64,000 nucleotides of DNA from Adenophora triphylla var. japonica (lineage: Eukaryota; Streptophyta; Magnoliopsida; Asterales; Campanulaceae). The stretch is from assembly GCA_022495995.1 (NCBI GenBank), contig JAFEMH010000925.1:248001-312000 (forward strand), written 5' to 3'. The position numbers and the translations under genes are program-made. Shown here one piece after another: positions 24,050 to 35,396 of the stretch (positions within the stretch are counted from its first letter, which is position 1; each line of letters starts with the position of its first letter). The notes beneath the pieces are model-generated. The model searched no databases, had not been told where the DNA came from, and was given only the letters and a program-made list of their open reading frames with translations.

Positions 24050-24600
24050 GACCACGGCCAAGGCCGGCCAAATGCCAAAGAAAGGCCCCGATGATCTTCG
24101 TAAAGCTTTCTGGGAGACTGCTTCAGCTTCTTCAATCTTCTCGAATTCTAGGTAAGTGCTGACAGCAGTAGTGGCTAACCTTGAATCATATAAGGAGTGA
24201 ATGCAATGGCGAAGGCAAGATTTTTTTGGAAGGGGGCCAAACTTTTTCTGATAGGATAACTATTATAATTGAGGTAGTTATAACACAAGGGGGGTCAAAA
24301 TATTAATTTAGTGTAAAATTTTCTCAAATTAAGGGGGTCAAAATGCAGGAATTCATATTTTTAGTACTAAAAAATTGATTTCTAAAATTTTGAAGGTATT
24401 AAAATTGACACATTCCAAAAATTGAAGGGAGTCGGCTGACCCCGCCACTGAGTGAGTGGATTCCCATTCTTCAAAGCATTTCCGAAACCCATCCATACCT
24501 TTCAGTTTATAAAGGGCCTGAAGCATAACAAGATAACTCAAATTCCTGGTTCTTGGAAAAGAAGGCAGGCGAGGGTCCAAGTGTGCACTGCTTTATTTGA
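24050..24600 (-). pseudogene. captured pentatricopeptide-repeat (PPR) gene fragment
   Basis: On the minus strand, 24580-24451 encodes RNLSYLVMLQALYKLKGMDG and FRKCFEEWESTH. After the MITE at 24204-24450, the frame resumes at 24203 with SRLATTAVSTYLEFEKIEEA and ALRRSSGPFFGIW. Short repeats of the type 'YLVMLQALxKLKxMDGxxKCFEEWES' are characteristic of plant mitochondrial PPR proteins. Only about 80 residues are present, there is no start codon, and both ends fade into hAT sequence. This is a captured and inactivated piece, not a gene. Flanking introns are possible but not resolved. Confidence 0.7.
24204..24450. mobile_element. 247-bp hAT MITE inside the PPR fragment
   Basis: Termini are CAATGGCGAAGGCAAG and the complement of CAGTGGCGGGGTCAGC. 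The 8-bp duplication AGTGAATG (24196-24203) / AGTGAGTG (24451-24458) has one mismatch. CAGTGGCGG termini with 8-bp TSDs are typical of hAT MITEs. It interrupts the PPR frame, so it arrived after the capture. Confidence 0.85.
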
Positions 24601-24860
24601 GATGTTTTTGACTGAATGTAATTTGTATGGAGACAGAAATATCATCTTATTCTCCTGAATAGTAGAATATATGAGTGGAGTATTTTCTATGATAAATTCA
24701 GTACACCGGGACGGAATGGGCGGGATCGCACTATGTTGTCCAGCGACGAGAACGGGACGGGAACGGGACGAGATGGGACGGGACTAAAATATTCCGTCCC
24801 ATCCCATCCCATTTGCACGGTGGGACGGGACGTCTCGACGGGACCGTCCCGACTTGACAC

Positions 24861-25400
24861 TGTTGGGATAGAGGACCAACCGGGTTAGACATCGAAGCAA
24901 GGGGGAAGAATTTCGTCAGGAGTTTCTGGACTCAAGAGCGGCCGCGCTGCTCCTGTGCGCGACCGCGCTCTTGGACAGAAACATATGGCTCGGTGGAATT
25001 TCTTCAAGGGCGACCGCGCTGAAGGGGAGGGCGACCGCGCTGGAGGTCTTGTTAAAGGCGTTGAAACTTCTAGACAGTAGCGCGACCGCGCTTGGCATGA
25101 GGGCGGCCGCGCTGGGCCCGATTTTCGTGATTCAGGATTCCTTGTTTGTTTAGGTTTTGGTTTGTTCCCTAGGTCATATATAAGTAAAGTTCCGCCCCCT
25201 CTCTCATTGTAACAAAAATTCTACATACATAGTGCAAGATCCTGGCTTGGTAGTGCCCCCAGACGTAGCCAATCAAATTGGTGAACTGGGTTAACAATTT
25301 CTTGTGTTCTTTTCTGTTTCTTTGATTTCTTGTGCATTGTTTGTGTGCTCTAATCGTTCTTGTAGGTTTGCTTGGGTTATGGAGGGCCATATTCACAACA
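24861..25400 (+). repeat. copia 5' LTR
   Basis: Contains six copies of the 11-mer GCG(A/G)CCGCGCT at 24938, 24959, 25010, 25031, 25082 and 25103, then TATATAAG at 25177-25184. The 11-mers therefore lie immediately upstream of the core promoter. Confidence 0.95.
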
Positions 25401-25402
25401 AC

Positions 25403-25414
25403 TGGTATCAGATC
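25403..25414 (+). other. copia primer-binding site
   Basis: TGGTATCAGATC, two bases after the LTR, is complementary to the 3' end of initiator tRNA-Met (consensus TGGTATCAGAGC) with one mismatch. Confidence 0.85.
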
Positions 25415-25456
25415 TTTTGGTTTTAAGATCAAGGGAGTTGTTCCAAGCAATCAAGA

Positions 25457-26506
25457 ATGGGCAAGGACAAACAGGCGGTTGAGAAATTCGATGGGTCTGA
25501 CTACGGATATTGGAGGATGCAGATTGAGGATCTCTTGTACAACAAAGACCTCTATAAGCCTCTGAAGGGTGTCAAACCGGAAGATGAAGATCAGGAAGAA
25601 TGGGAACTCATGAATCGGAAAGCCCTAGGGGTGGTTAGATCTACTTTGTCAAAGTGGATTGCGAAAACTACCAGGAAGGCAACAACCACCAAGGAGCTAT
25701 TGGATTATCTTACTGAGAGATTTGAAACTCCATCTGCTGCAAATAAGGTTGATTTGATACGCAAGATGGGTAGTCTCAAGATGCAAGAGGGAGGATCCTT
25801 GGCTAAGCACATCGATGAGTTTATGGATGTTATAGATTCATTGATAGCGGTGGAGATCAAGTTCGATGATGAGGTTCACGCGTGTTTGTTGCTAGCTTCT
25901 TTACCGGCAAGTTGGAGCGGAACGGTGACAGCAATCAACGCTTCAGCAGGTAAGAAGAAATTGAAGTATGATGATGTTAAGGACTTTCTTTTGGCCGAGG
26001 AAAATCGCATGAAGAAGTTGGGGACATCGAGTGCTTCGGGATCGGCTTTGGCTACTACTAGCAAGGGAAAGCCGGGTACTAGCAAACAAGGAAGAACCGA
26101 ATCTAGGGAGAACGCGGTGAGTGGTAAGGGCAAAGCTGATGAGACCAAGGACAAACCGAAGGATGCGAAGGGATCTGTTCAGTGCTATCATTGTAAGGAA
26201 TTGGGACACTTCAAGAGGGATTGTCCAAATCGTAAGGGCAATCAGGTGAATGTGGAAGTCGAAGGTGATGATGTACTGGTTCTGAGTGTTAGTAGTACAC
26301 TAGAATCATGGGTGCTGGATTCGGGGGCATCATTCCACTCTTGCGGGCATAAGGAAGAGATGGAGAACTACACTTCCGGTGATTTCGGGAAGGTCTATCT
26401 GGCGGATGGCGAGCCTTTGGAAATCAAGGGGAAGGGGATGTCGAGAATAGGAGCATCGAGACGGAAAGGTCTTACATCCGAACGGGGTCGACACATTCCG
26501 GTTTGA
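25457..26506 (+). pseudogene. copia gag and start of protease
   Basis: A 349-codon frame. It begins MGKDKQAVEKFDGSDYGYWR, with the conserved gag segment LTERFETPSAANKVDL and a zinc knuckle CYHCKELGHFKRDC (CX2CX4HX4C) near residues 240-253. The protease motif VLDSGASFHSC follows (catalytic DSGA). A frameshift near 26440-26500 ends it. The correct protease/integrase frame reappears further on, so the ancestral single polyprotein frame is broken here. Confidence 0.9.
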
Positions 26507-26519
26507 AAAAGAACCTACT

Positions 26520-27649
26520 ATCGGTTGGGCGGTTGGACGAAGAAGGTTACAAGGTGACATTCGAGCAGGAACCAGGTTATTACCAAGGAGGATTGTGAGA
26601 TCGCTCGGGGTAATAAGGAGGGGACTTTGTATTTGGCGAATAACACCAAGGACAGTATCGCGGTGGCAGCAGCCAAGGGTGATACGGATTTGTGGCACTG
26701 TCGATTGGGCCACATGAGTGAGACGGGGATGAAGGTGATTTGTTCAAAGGGACTACTATCGGTTTTGAAGACAGTCAACGTGGGGATCTACGAGGATTGT
26801 ATGTTTGGCAAACAGGGGAGAAATAATTTCTCAAGGACAGGTAGGGGTTTGAGGGAAGCAAAGTTGGAATTGGTTCACACGGACTTGTGGGGGCCATCTC
26901 CGGTTACGTCTCTGGGTGGTGCGTCATATTACATGACTTTCATTGATGATTCTACAAGGAAGGTTTGGGTCTATTTCTTGAAGGGGAAAGATGAGGCTTT
27001 CGAGGTGTTCAAGAAGTGGAGGGCCTTGGTGGAGAATCAGACGGGTCTTAAGCTTAAGTGCTTGAGATCGGACAATGGTGGGGAGTATGAGCTTGGGGAG
27101 TTTAGGGAATATTGTGCAGCGAATGGGATTCGTATGGAGAAGACTCCAAAGCGGACACCACAACTCAACGGGGTAGCAGAAAGGATGAACAGAACATTGA
27201 ATGAGCGGGCTAGAAGTATGAGATTGAAGTGTGGACTTCCGAAGACGTTCTGGGCATATGCAGTTGACACGGCAGCTTTCTTGATCAATCGGGGACCATC
27301 GGTACCATTGGGGAATGGAATTCCAGAGGAAGCTTGGAGTGGAAAGCAGGTAAATCTGTCCTTTCTTCGCATATTTGGCTGCGTTTCTTATGTTCATGTT
27401 GATTCTGCTGAGAGAACTAAATTAGATGCAAAATCTGTTAAGTGTACATTTATTGGGTATGGCGGGGATGACTTCGGGTATAAGTTTTGGGATGACCAAA
27501 ATCATAGGGTTATTCGTAGTCGAGACGTGGTATTCAATGAACAGGTTTTGTACAAGGACAGAAAGGGGGCATCTGATGACACTAGTTCGGAACCGGAAAT
27601 TGTAGAGGTGGATATTCCTAACTCGGGTGGGAGCAGAATCTGCCCATGA
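26520..27649 (+). pseudogene. copia integrase
   Basis: Contains the zinc-binding WHCRLGHMSETGMKVI and C-X2-C region near 26690-26810. The DDE core follows: LVHTDLWGPSP, FIDDSTRKVWVYFLKGKD, LRSDNGGEY (first and second Asp), then NGVAERMNRTLNERARS with the catalytic Glu, and the LRIFGCVSYVHV / FIGYGGDDFGYKFWD C-terminal region. The core itself is uninterrupted. It is joined to gag only through compensating frameshifts and ends at a stop at 27647. Confidence 0.9.
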
Positions 27650-27772
27650 TGACCGTAGTCGGGAGGTCACCGAAGATGAACCACGTACTCCGAATCGGAT
27701 ATTCCGCCGCGTAGATCCAAAGCCCTAGGACAAGGTGGATCGCCTGACAGGTATACTCCATCCAATTATTAT

Positions 27773-29278
27773 TTGCTGTTGACAGATAATGGGGAACCGG
27801 AATGTTATGCGGAAGCTGTTCGTAGTGCACTTTGTGACAAGTGGAAAGCTGCGATGAATGATGAGATGGACTCATTGAAGGCCAACAAAACTTGGGAGTT
27901 GACTGAACTACCTAAGGGGAAGAAGGCACTGCATAACAAGTGGGTTTACAGGATCAAGGAGGAAGCAGACGGTAGCAAGCGTTACAAGGCAAGATTGGTT
28001 GTAAAAGGGTTTCAGCAGAAGTACGGTATTGACTACACCGAAGTATTCACTCCGGTTGTGAAGATGACCACTATCAGAATGGTTCTGGGGATAGTAGTGG
28101 CGGATAACTTGTTGCTTGAATAGATGGATGTGAAGACAGCCTTTCTTCATGGGGACTTGGAGGAAGAGATTTACATGGTACAGCCAGAGGGTTACTTGTC
28201 TAAGGGTAGCAAGGAGCTAGTTTGCAGATTGACTAAGAGCTTGTATGGCCTTAAACAAGCTCCTAGGCAGTGGTACAGGAAATTTGATGGATTCATGCAT
28301 GACATTGATTTTATCAGATGTGAGGCGGATCATTGTTGCTACTTCAAGAACACGGACAATGGGTATATTATCTTGCTATTATATGTGGACGACATGTTAA
28401 TAGCGGGCTCTAGCAGTAGAGAGGTAAACAGGTTGAAGACTCAGTTGTCAGAACGGTTCGAGATGAAGGATTTGGGAGAGGCCAGGAAAATCTTGGGCAT
28501 GCGGATTGACCGGGATAGGGAGTCGGGCAAGTTGGTTCTTTCACAAGCAGAATACGTTGAGAAGATCTTAGCAAGGTTTTGTATGGAAGAGGCGAAGCCA
28601 ACAGGGACGCCATTGGGTTTGCATTTCAAGCTATCCGAGAAGGACTCGCCTAGGGGCAAGGAGGAGCGTGACAAGATGGAGAGAACTCCATATGCTTCAG
28701 CTGTGGGGAGTCTCATGTATGCAATGGTGTGTACAAGGCCGGATATTGCACATGCGGTGGGAGTAGTCAGCCGATTTATGGGCAATCCAGGAAAGCAACA
28801 TTGGGAAGCGGTTAAGTGGATCCTACGATACTTAAAGGGTACTATTGGTAAGGCTCTGTGTTTCTCGAGAAAGGAAGTGGTGTTAGCGGGTTATGTTGAT
28901 GCGGACTTGGCATCGAGTGATCTTGATAAAAGGAGAAGTACTACGGGTTATGTGTTCATATTGGGTGGTACGGCAATCTCCTGGGCTTCTAAATTGCAGA
29001 AGATCGTGGCGCGATCGTACTGCGAGAATATGTGGCGATGTGAGAGGCGAGTAAAGAGATGGTATGGTTGCGTAACTTCTTGGGTGAACTTGGGAAAACG
29101 CGAAGTGGTAACGTTCTACAAATGGCGCCTGAGTGCAATACATTTGGCAAGAAATCCGGCGTTTCATTCGAGGACGAAGCACATTGAACTGAGGTTTCAC
29201 TACATCAGACATCTCTTGAAGGAGAAGATCTTGGGGCTAGAGAAGATTTGGGATCGGAAAATCCAGCTGACATGTTGA
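27773..29278 (+). pseudogene. copia reverse transcriptase and RNase H
   Basis: RT begins with ELPKGKKALHNKWVYRIKEE. An in-frame TAG at 28121-28123 replaces the Gln codon of the conserved LLEQMDVKTAFLHG block. The same frame continues with LYVDDMLIAG (catalytic YVDD at 28382-28393) and LKQAPRQWYRKFD. RNase H starts at GYVDADLASSDLDKRRSTTG (about 28890). After SKLQKIVARS (about 29010) the sequence is shuffled by small indels, but AIHLARNPAFHSRTKHIELR is preserved. One nonsense mutation and C-terminal frameshifts inactivate it. Confidence 0.92.
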
Positions 29279-29450
29279 CTAAGGTTGTGAACCTTGAGAA
29301 GTTGAAGCTGTGCAAAGCTTCAATTGGGCTCGTAGAATAGAAGGGGAGGATGGCACTACCATGATCGAGGTGAGCACTAGGAGGACACCAAGGATGAGTT
29401 GAAGAACGGATACGGGGCTTATATGTGTGGTTGATCTCTAGGTGGGAGAT

Positions 29451-29993
29451 TGTTGGGATAGAGGACCAACCGGGTTAGACATCGAAGCAAGGGGGAAGAA
29501 TTTCGTCAGGGGTTTCTGGACTCAAGAGCGGCCGCGCTGCTCCTGTGCGCGACCGCGCTCTTGGGACGTAAAACATATGGCTCGGTGGAATTTCTTCAAG
29601 GGCGACCGCGCTGAAGGGGAGGGCGACCGCGCTGGAGGTCTTGTTAAAGGCGTTGAAACTTCTGGACAGTAGCGCGACCGCGCTTGGCATGAGGGCGGCC
29701 GCGCTGGGCCCAATTTTCAGCAGTTCAGGATTCCTTGTTTGTTTAGGTTTTGGTTTGTTCCCTAGGTCATATATAAGTAAAGTTCCGCCCCCTCTCTCAT
29801 TGTAACAAAAATTCTACATACATAGTGCAAGATCCTGGCTTGGTAGTGCCCCCAAACGTAGCCAATCAAATTGGTGAACTGGGTTAACAATTTCTTGTGT
29901 TCTTTTCTGTTTTTTTGATTTCTTGTGCATTGTTTGTGTGCTCTAATCGTTCTTGTAGGTTTGCTTGGGTTGTGGAGGGCCATATTCACAACA
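29451..29993 (+). repeat. copia 3' LTR
   Basis: A near-identical partner of 24861-25400, with the same six GCG(A/G)CCGCGCT copies and TATATAAG at 29770-29777. It is preceded by the polypurine tract AGGTGGGAGAT at 29440-29450. Confidence 0.95.
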
Positions 29994-30013
29994 GACACAA
30001 CTCTATTTAGAAG

Positions 30014-30660
30014 TAGATTTGAGAAGAAGGATTTGATTTGGGTTTGAATTAAATAGATCTAGGCATGGTGCAACTGCTCGGGCTGCCGAAAGAGGGGGCA
30101 GGGAGATGATGGCGAAAATGGGCGAGAAGGAGGAGAAAGGTTTTTCAGATCTAGCTTAGGGGGAGGGGATGATAATGGGTTGGGGATGGGATGGGATACA
30201 GTTAGTTGCAAAAAAAAAATCTTTAAATTTAGTCCTTTACATTTAATTATACGATGTGAATAATCCAACAATTTATAAATATACACATTCAATCCCTTAT
30301 ATTTCCACATCAATAAACAGTTTTAGTATATGGTGCCACTTAAGAAAATTGATAATGTCATGGTTCCACATCAGTCTTATTTAACGACACCTTAACAGAA
30401 GGATGAAATAATCAAAAGTAATAAAGGTCAAGGAAGAAACGGAAACAATTATTTATTTAATAACGTAAAGGTAAAATCTTAAATAGTTTAAGGACTAAAA
30501 ATGTACTTATCTCTCACATTTTTTTTTTTGCAACAATTAAGTATATGATCAATCGTGTTGTCAGCAGTGTTTTTTTTTCTCCTAAAGCAGTGTCTTTTTC
30601 AACAAGAATAACAAAAGAATAGTCTTGGAATCATGACTATTGGAATTATTTAATAATAGC
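30014..30660. other. spacer containing a probable small MITE
   Basis: The only structure seen is the inverted-repeat element annotated at 30205-30534. The flanking parts have no recognisable gene. Confidence 0.45.
30205..30534. mobile_element. probable MITE with GTTGCAAAAAAAAAA termini
   Basis: The left end GTTGCAAAAAAAAAATC...TTTAGTCCTTTAC and right end GTAC...TTTTTTTTTTGCAAC are inverted, and both arms include TTTAGTCCTT / AAGGACTAAA. It is about 330 bp and non-coding. No target duplication is certain, so the superfamily is open. Confidence 0.5.
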
Positions 30661-30679
30661 TAGACGTGGCCAATTTATG

Positions 30680-30852
30680 AATCGGACCGGCTAATCGACC
30701 GGTTTGGAATCGGTCAAAACCGGTCAACAAGGTTAATCGGGATCGGTTAAACTGAAACCGATTATTGGGAAGGTTCGGTTACGGTTTGGCTAAATGGAAA
30801 ACCGGTAAACCGCCGATTAAACCGACGGTTAACCGCCGGTTTAACCGGCATT
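30680..30852. repeat. left subterminal repeats of hAT-2
   Basis: More than ten variants of ACCGGTT / AACCGGT / ACCGATT / AACCGCC occur within 170 bp, in both orientations. Such subterminal clusters are usual transposase binding sites in hAT elements. The same motifs recur at 61448-61590. Confidence 0.75.
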
Positions 30853-31382
30853 TAAGTTCAAATGTAACGGTCATATATGACTGTTGTTGGTTTGGGAATT
30901 GGGCTGGGGCTGGACTGACTGGGCGCTGACTTGCTTGGCCATGACCGTTGGGCTGGCCGGTCAAGCCAACGGGTACTTTCCCTTCCCCAAGGAGCCCAAT
31001 GGCTACTTCCTCCACCTGCTCCACTCTTTCCAACGCCTGTAAGGCCTGTCCCCCTCCCCCCCACTTTCAATCCACTTTCCAGTTAGTTTCCAAATAGAAT
31101 TAACAAAAAAAAAAACAATTTGACTAATTAAAAATTAACTATAAATATCACCTCTCTCCTCCCATTTTATTTCCACATTATTTCTCTCTACTCTTTCTCT
31201 TCTACTCTCAAATATTCACATATACCTCACTCTCATCCAATTTTCAGTTAAATATTGTTCCATTTTCAGTTAGTTTTCTAATGAAATTAGTGTTTTTCTT
31301 CATTTTCATCCATTTTAAGCTCCATTTTGTTTTCAAACTTTATTTTATCTTACATAAATAGCTGGAAATCAAATAAGAAGCA

Positions 31383-31744
31383 ATTTAGGCAAGTCACATG
31401 TTGGTTCTTCCTCCCCCAACGATAATTTTGATCATCAAAATCCAAATATTCAACAAAATGAGGAAGATGAACAAGTTGAAATTGAAAGTGGTAATGCTAG
31501 GAGTGGTAGGGGCAGCCGAGCTACTAGGGGAGGTGGTCGGGATCGGGGACAACGACAGCCTCCTAGAGAAAGAGAGCCGCAATTCGATACCTTCGCCATC
31601 CATTTCACCAAAAGAAAAATTAATGCCGATGATGATTATAATCTTCGAGTATTTTGCAACTATTGTACCGCGTCTTACTCATTCAAAAGAGGCGGAGGGC
31701 ATGGGGCGCTCAACGGGCATACGGCGTCAAAACCTCCCGATTAA
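31383..31744 (+). pseudogene. hAT transposase N-terminus with BED zinc finger
   Basis: The frame with DHQNPNIQQNEEDEQVEIES, a Gly/Arg-rich linker and FCNYCTASYSFKRGGGHG carries a C-X2-C...H-X5-H zinc-binding pattern (Cys codons at 31655 and 31664, His codons at 31700 and 31718), as in BED fingers of hAT transposases. An in-frame TAA at 31742 terminates it. The other open frame over this stretch (31398-31871) is a shadow. Confidence 0.7.
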
Positions 31745-31869
31745 CTTGGCATTTCCGCTACGCAAACTCAATTACAATATCAACAACGCAGTTCGGATTC
31801 GGGTGCACAAGGTTTGTCTTCCCCTTCCGTCCTTTTTAAATTTGATAAGTGGGTTTATAGGGATGAACT

Positions 31870-33328
31870 AGTCAAATTTATTTGCGTTAAAAGGCCTTCC
31901 TTTTAATTTTGTGGATTGTGATTTTTATGAAAAGTTTGCTCGCCTTTCTTTAAACCCCGCCACCACGAGATTACCACGTATGAATCTCGTATGTGATATT
32001 ACTAGAGTGGTGAAAAAATATATAAATGATTTAATTGGTGTTTTATCAAATTTAGAAAATAAAGTTTTAATTTGTGCCGATGGTTGAAGTGATCATTGGC
32101 AAAGAAATACTTATTTGGGCGTTACTTGCCATTGGATAGATAATTCATGGAAAATTCAAAAAAGATTAATTGCTTACAAAGATTTTGAGCCACCGCATTC
32201 CTCAGAAAATATATAGGCGAAATTGCTTAAGATTTTTCTTGAGTATGGTATTTTAAATAAAATATTTACTATTTCATTTGACAGCACAAGTGCTAATACG
32301 GCTAGTTTACCCGATTTAATTACCGTTTGTCAACCCTCACTTGGGGGTCAGTTTTTTCAAATTAGATGTTTATGTCATATAATTAATTTATGTGTTAGAG
32401 ATGGTTTAGATGCATTAGAAACTTATGTTAAGCCAATTAGACGATGTATTCATTATATTTCTAAAAAAAATTCTAATACAAAAAAATGGATAAGGTTTTT
32501 AAGAAGTAAAAATGTGCCGGACAAATATTTTGCTTACAATGTTCCAACTAGGTGGAATTTCACCTACAAAATGTTAACCGATGGTTTTGCTTATAAAGAT
32601 CTCCTAATGCAATTTTTTATGTCAATTGGCTATCATGAACCTCTATTTACTTATCATTGGAATGCATGCATTAATTTATGTGAATTGTTAAAGATTTTTA
32701 ATACCGCTACTTTGGCTTTTTCGGGAGTTTATTATCCAACTTTCGTTTTGGTGCTAGAGCATTGTGTTGCAATTGTTACTATTTTTGACAATTTAAAAGA
32801 ATGACATATTTTAAAAGAATGCATTTTTAACATGAGACAAAAGTGACTTAAATATTTTGACATTATTCTATCTCTTTTCTTGGTTGCAACGTTATTAGAT
32901 TCCCGAGTTAAATTAGATAATTTAGAGTGTATTATAACTTATTATCATATGAAATTATATTCCGATGGTGACGATAGTAATGAACTTTCATCAATTATTG
33001 TTCATGACACAAAAAATGATTTGATTAACCTTTTTAATTAGTATAATGCCTTATATGAAAACACTTCTCAAAGCCAACAACATGAAGATGATTCCTCTAC
33101 TTCTCAACCAAGTTTTACTAGTGGGGATCCATATAGTTTTTTTTTTGCAAATTTGTATTGTAAAAAAGGTGGTCCTTCTCGAGGTTCATCTTCATCATCA
33201 TCAAACATTCTCGTGGAGTTAGAAACTTATTTCACTACAAACTTTGAATTAAACCAAGACCCAAATTCAAATGAATTTGATGTTTTACAATGGTGGTCAA
33301 GAAGGAAAGACATTTATCCTATACTTTT
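31870..33328 (+). pseudogene. hAT transposase catalytic core (broken)
   Basis: The frame from ~31890 has LARLSLNPATTRLPRMNLVC-like sequence, then a stop in the DDW-like DLWS region at 32087. YLGVTCHWIDNSWKIQKRLI follows (32115-32175). A long block at 32223-32804 contains ISFDSTSANTASLPDLI, the IRCLCHIINLCV motif and VPTRWNFTYKM, all hallmarks of plant Ac/Tip100-like transposases. Further stops lie near 32850 and 33042. The tail FDVLQWWSRRKDIYPIL runs directly into the Gypsy-A LTR. Confidence 0.85.
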
Positions 33329-33902
33329 TGTTTAGGGTGAAAAAATTCACTTAGCATGTTTTACACCTTGAGCATCAACCTTGAGGTAACATCTTGAATT
33401 ACATCTTGAACTAACGCCTTAAATCATTTGTTGTATACTTTCTATTTTACAGGGACAAAGTTAGGGATAAATAACTATCCTCATGATCATTTGAGACTCA
33501 GTCAAATTGATGCCATAACAAACATAGTATCAACCAAGGAGTAACGACTGCAAACCATCAACAGAAGGCGTGATTCTAGGCGGAAGAAGAGGGACTGCAT
33601 TTATGTTGTTGTTTCGGTTATATTATTTGTATATAAATAGTCCTTAGAAAAGCACATGTAGACACGTTACACTCAATTTTATGCTCTCACTGCACTTATT
33701 ATTCGAAAACACAAGAATATTAATAATACATTTTTGGTTAAGGTAGGCTTTTCCTAAAGCCTCCTGAGGTTTTTCCCGGCGAACGATTGTTCAAAGGTTT
33801 TTCTCGTTACATCCTTGTGTCCATCTTGGTTTGAGAATTATATTCCATTTGTACTCAAAGTTCATCAAAGACAAATTTACTTGTTGAAATTTGTCCAAAA
33901 CA
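33329..33902 (+). repeat. Gypsy-A 5' LTR
   Basis: Starts TGTTTAGGGTGAAAAAATTC and ends GTCCAAAACA. A TATATAAATA box is at 33631-33640. The primer-binding site TGGCACCGTCTGTGGGAA begins at 33906, a form common in plant Tat and other gypsy elements. Confidence 0.93.
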
Positions 33903-33949
33903 ATTTGGCACCGTCTGTGGGAACTTTGGTTTTTTAGACTCCAATCAAA

Positions 33950-35255
33950 ATGAGCAACTCTACTTCTACAATGTCTACGCCCATCATCACGAATGGGGCA
34001 AGAACCAACACGTCAAGCTTACCCATGGCTTCTGGTATCCCTCCTACTATTGACTTTAGTGTCGGGATGCCTCAAAGCCAACCTCTCAACTCGGGAGGAT
34101 CTTCATTCATGACGCTGCTCGGAATCTCATTGGAAATTATAAACAGCATGACGACCATGATGCAACAGTTGAAGAATCAGATGGACGTGCAACAATATAC
34201 CAATCAAATGATATTCAATACAATCAACAGGATGCAACAAGACATATCAACCTCAAGACGTAGCGATCCAGCAGTCAGCATGCCTGAGGTTTCGCCTCTA
34301 CAACCTAGGATCCTTTTCCCGGGTGCTGAATCAAGTGCGAGAAACGATCAAGGTAATATCTCAAGGGCTAGCACTGTTCAAAAGGAAAGCACCATTGTTA
34401 CATCCAACCCGGTTCCGCTATTAACCTGCTTCACCTTTGCAACCCCACCTCCTCTGGGGCAAGCAGGGAGTTTTAATATGTTTGGTACTCCTTTAAATCC
34501 ATTTGTTGCCACTAACCCTATTGCAGATAATACCCTCGTAAGAGAAGTGCAGCAGATCAAGGATATTCTCATAAAGGTTCCAGGAGTCACCTTACCCTTC
34601 AACCAAGCATCTCCAACCAGCCATCATGATTCACGTTTTGTTCCTGCCATAGCTGGGGTGGAGATCCCTAAAAGATTTCAAGTACCCCAAATGAAACAAT
34701 ATGATGGCACAACGGACCCTGCCGAACACATAATCCTATACCAAGAGAAGATGGACATCATTAGCATTCCCCACCATCTTAAGGAAGTTTGTCTGTGCAG
34801 GGACTTTGGGTCAACCTTATCTGGTCCCGCCTTGATAAGGCTGACTAATCAGCCTATGAATTCTATCTCTTCTTACTCCCAATTACTTAACATGTTTCTT
34901 AACCAATTCTCTTGTAAATCGTGTGTTTGAAAAACTAAAAAGTGACCTTTACAGGGTGGTACAACAGCATGATGAAACTCTAAAAGACTACGTGTTCAGG
35001 TTCAACAAGGAAGCCGTGAGCATCCCTCATATTGATGTGTCAACAGCAACGGAAACCTTCAGGATGGGCCTGAGAAGAGAATCACCATTCTACCAAGATT
35101 TGGTCATGTACCCATCTAAGAGTTTAGAAGAAATTAGAATGAGATCTGTTCGATTCATCAGGTTGGAAGAGGACGAGATTGTTCATGGCAAGGCGTCAAA
35201 GAAGACACCTATATATGATAGTCCTGACAGAAAGGCGGACTCCTCTCATCAATGA
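33950..35255 (+). pseudogene. Gypsy-A gag
   Basis: Starts MSNSTSTMSTPIITNGARTN 47 bp after the LTR. The capsid-type core has VPQMKQYDGTTDPAEHIILY near 34680-34740 and continues at 34923 after a one-base frameshift with FEKLKSDLYRVVQQ and DYVFRFNKEAVSIPHIDVST. A stop occurs at 35253. Structure and spacing match Tat gag; the first part is Ser/Thr/Pro-rich. Confidence 0.88.
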
Positions 35256-35396
35256 TCCAATAGAGGGAAACCCTACTCTAAAACCGACTCTTCTAAAATT
35301 AATATTGTAGATGAGGATGATGATGAAGATGATACAACCTATCCAAAGATTAGTGACTATTGCTTTTTTGTTGATGTTTCAGGACTCCTCTACACA

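Larger units (their letters stand above)
24861..29993 (+). mobile_element. copia element (Tork/Tnt1-like), nested in the hAT
   Basis: 5,133 bp with LTRs of 540 and 543 bp that start TGTTGGGATAGAGG and end ATTCACAACA, flanked by a perfect 5-bp duplication GACAC (24856-24860 and 29994-29998). Domain order is gag-protease-integrase-RT-RNaseH, the copia order. The integrase and RT motifs resemble the Tork/Tnt1 group. All domains are recognisable, but frameshifts and a nonsense codon disable it. The LTRs differ at only a few sites, so the insertion is comparatively recent. Confidence 0.95.
23912..30005. mobile_element. hAT element carrying a PPR gene fragment, split by a copia insertion
   Basis: Ends are TAGAGCTGTCAATTCGG on the left and the complement of TAGAGTTGTGTCAAGTCGG on the right. 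A perfect 8-bp duplication TTTAGAAG flanks it (23904-23911 and 30006-30013), as expected for hAT. Without the nested copia the element is about 956 bp. Subterminal GGGACGGGAC / GTCCCGTCCC clusters lie at both ends (23934-24015 and 24695-24850). No transposase is present. The interior includes a captured plant gene fragment, so it is a non-autonomous 'Pack'-type hAT. Confidence 0.88.

Noticed and set aside
33153..33335. Separate small gene with Ser-rich protein before the Gypsy-A LTR
   Set aside because: It is the part of the hAT transposase just upstream of the insertion point, not an independent gene.
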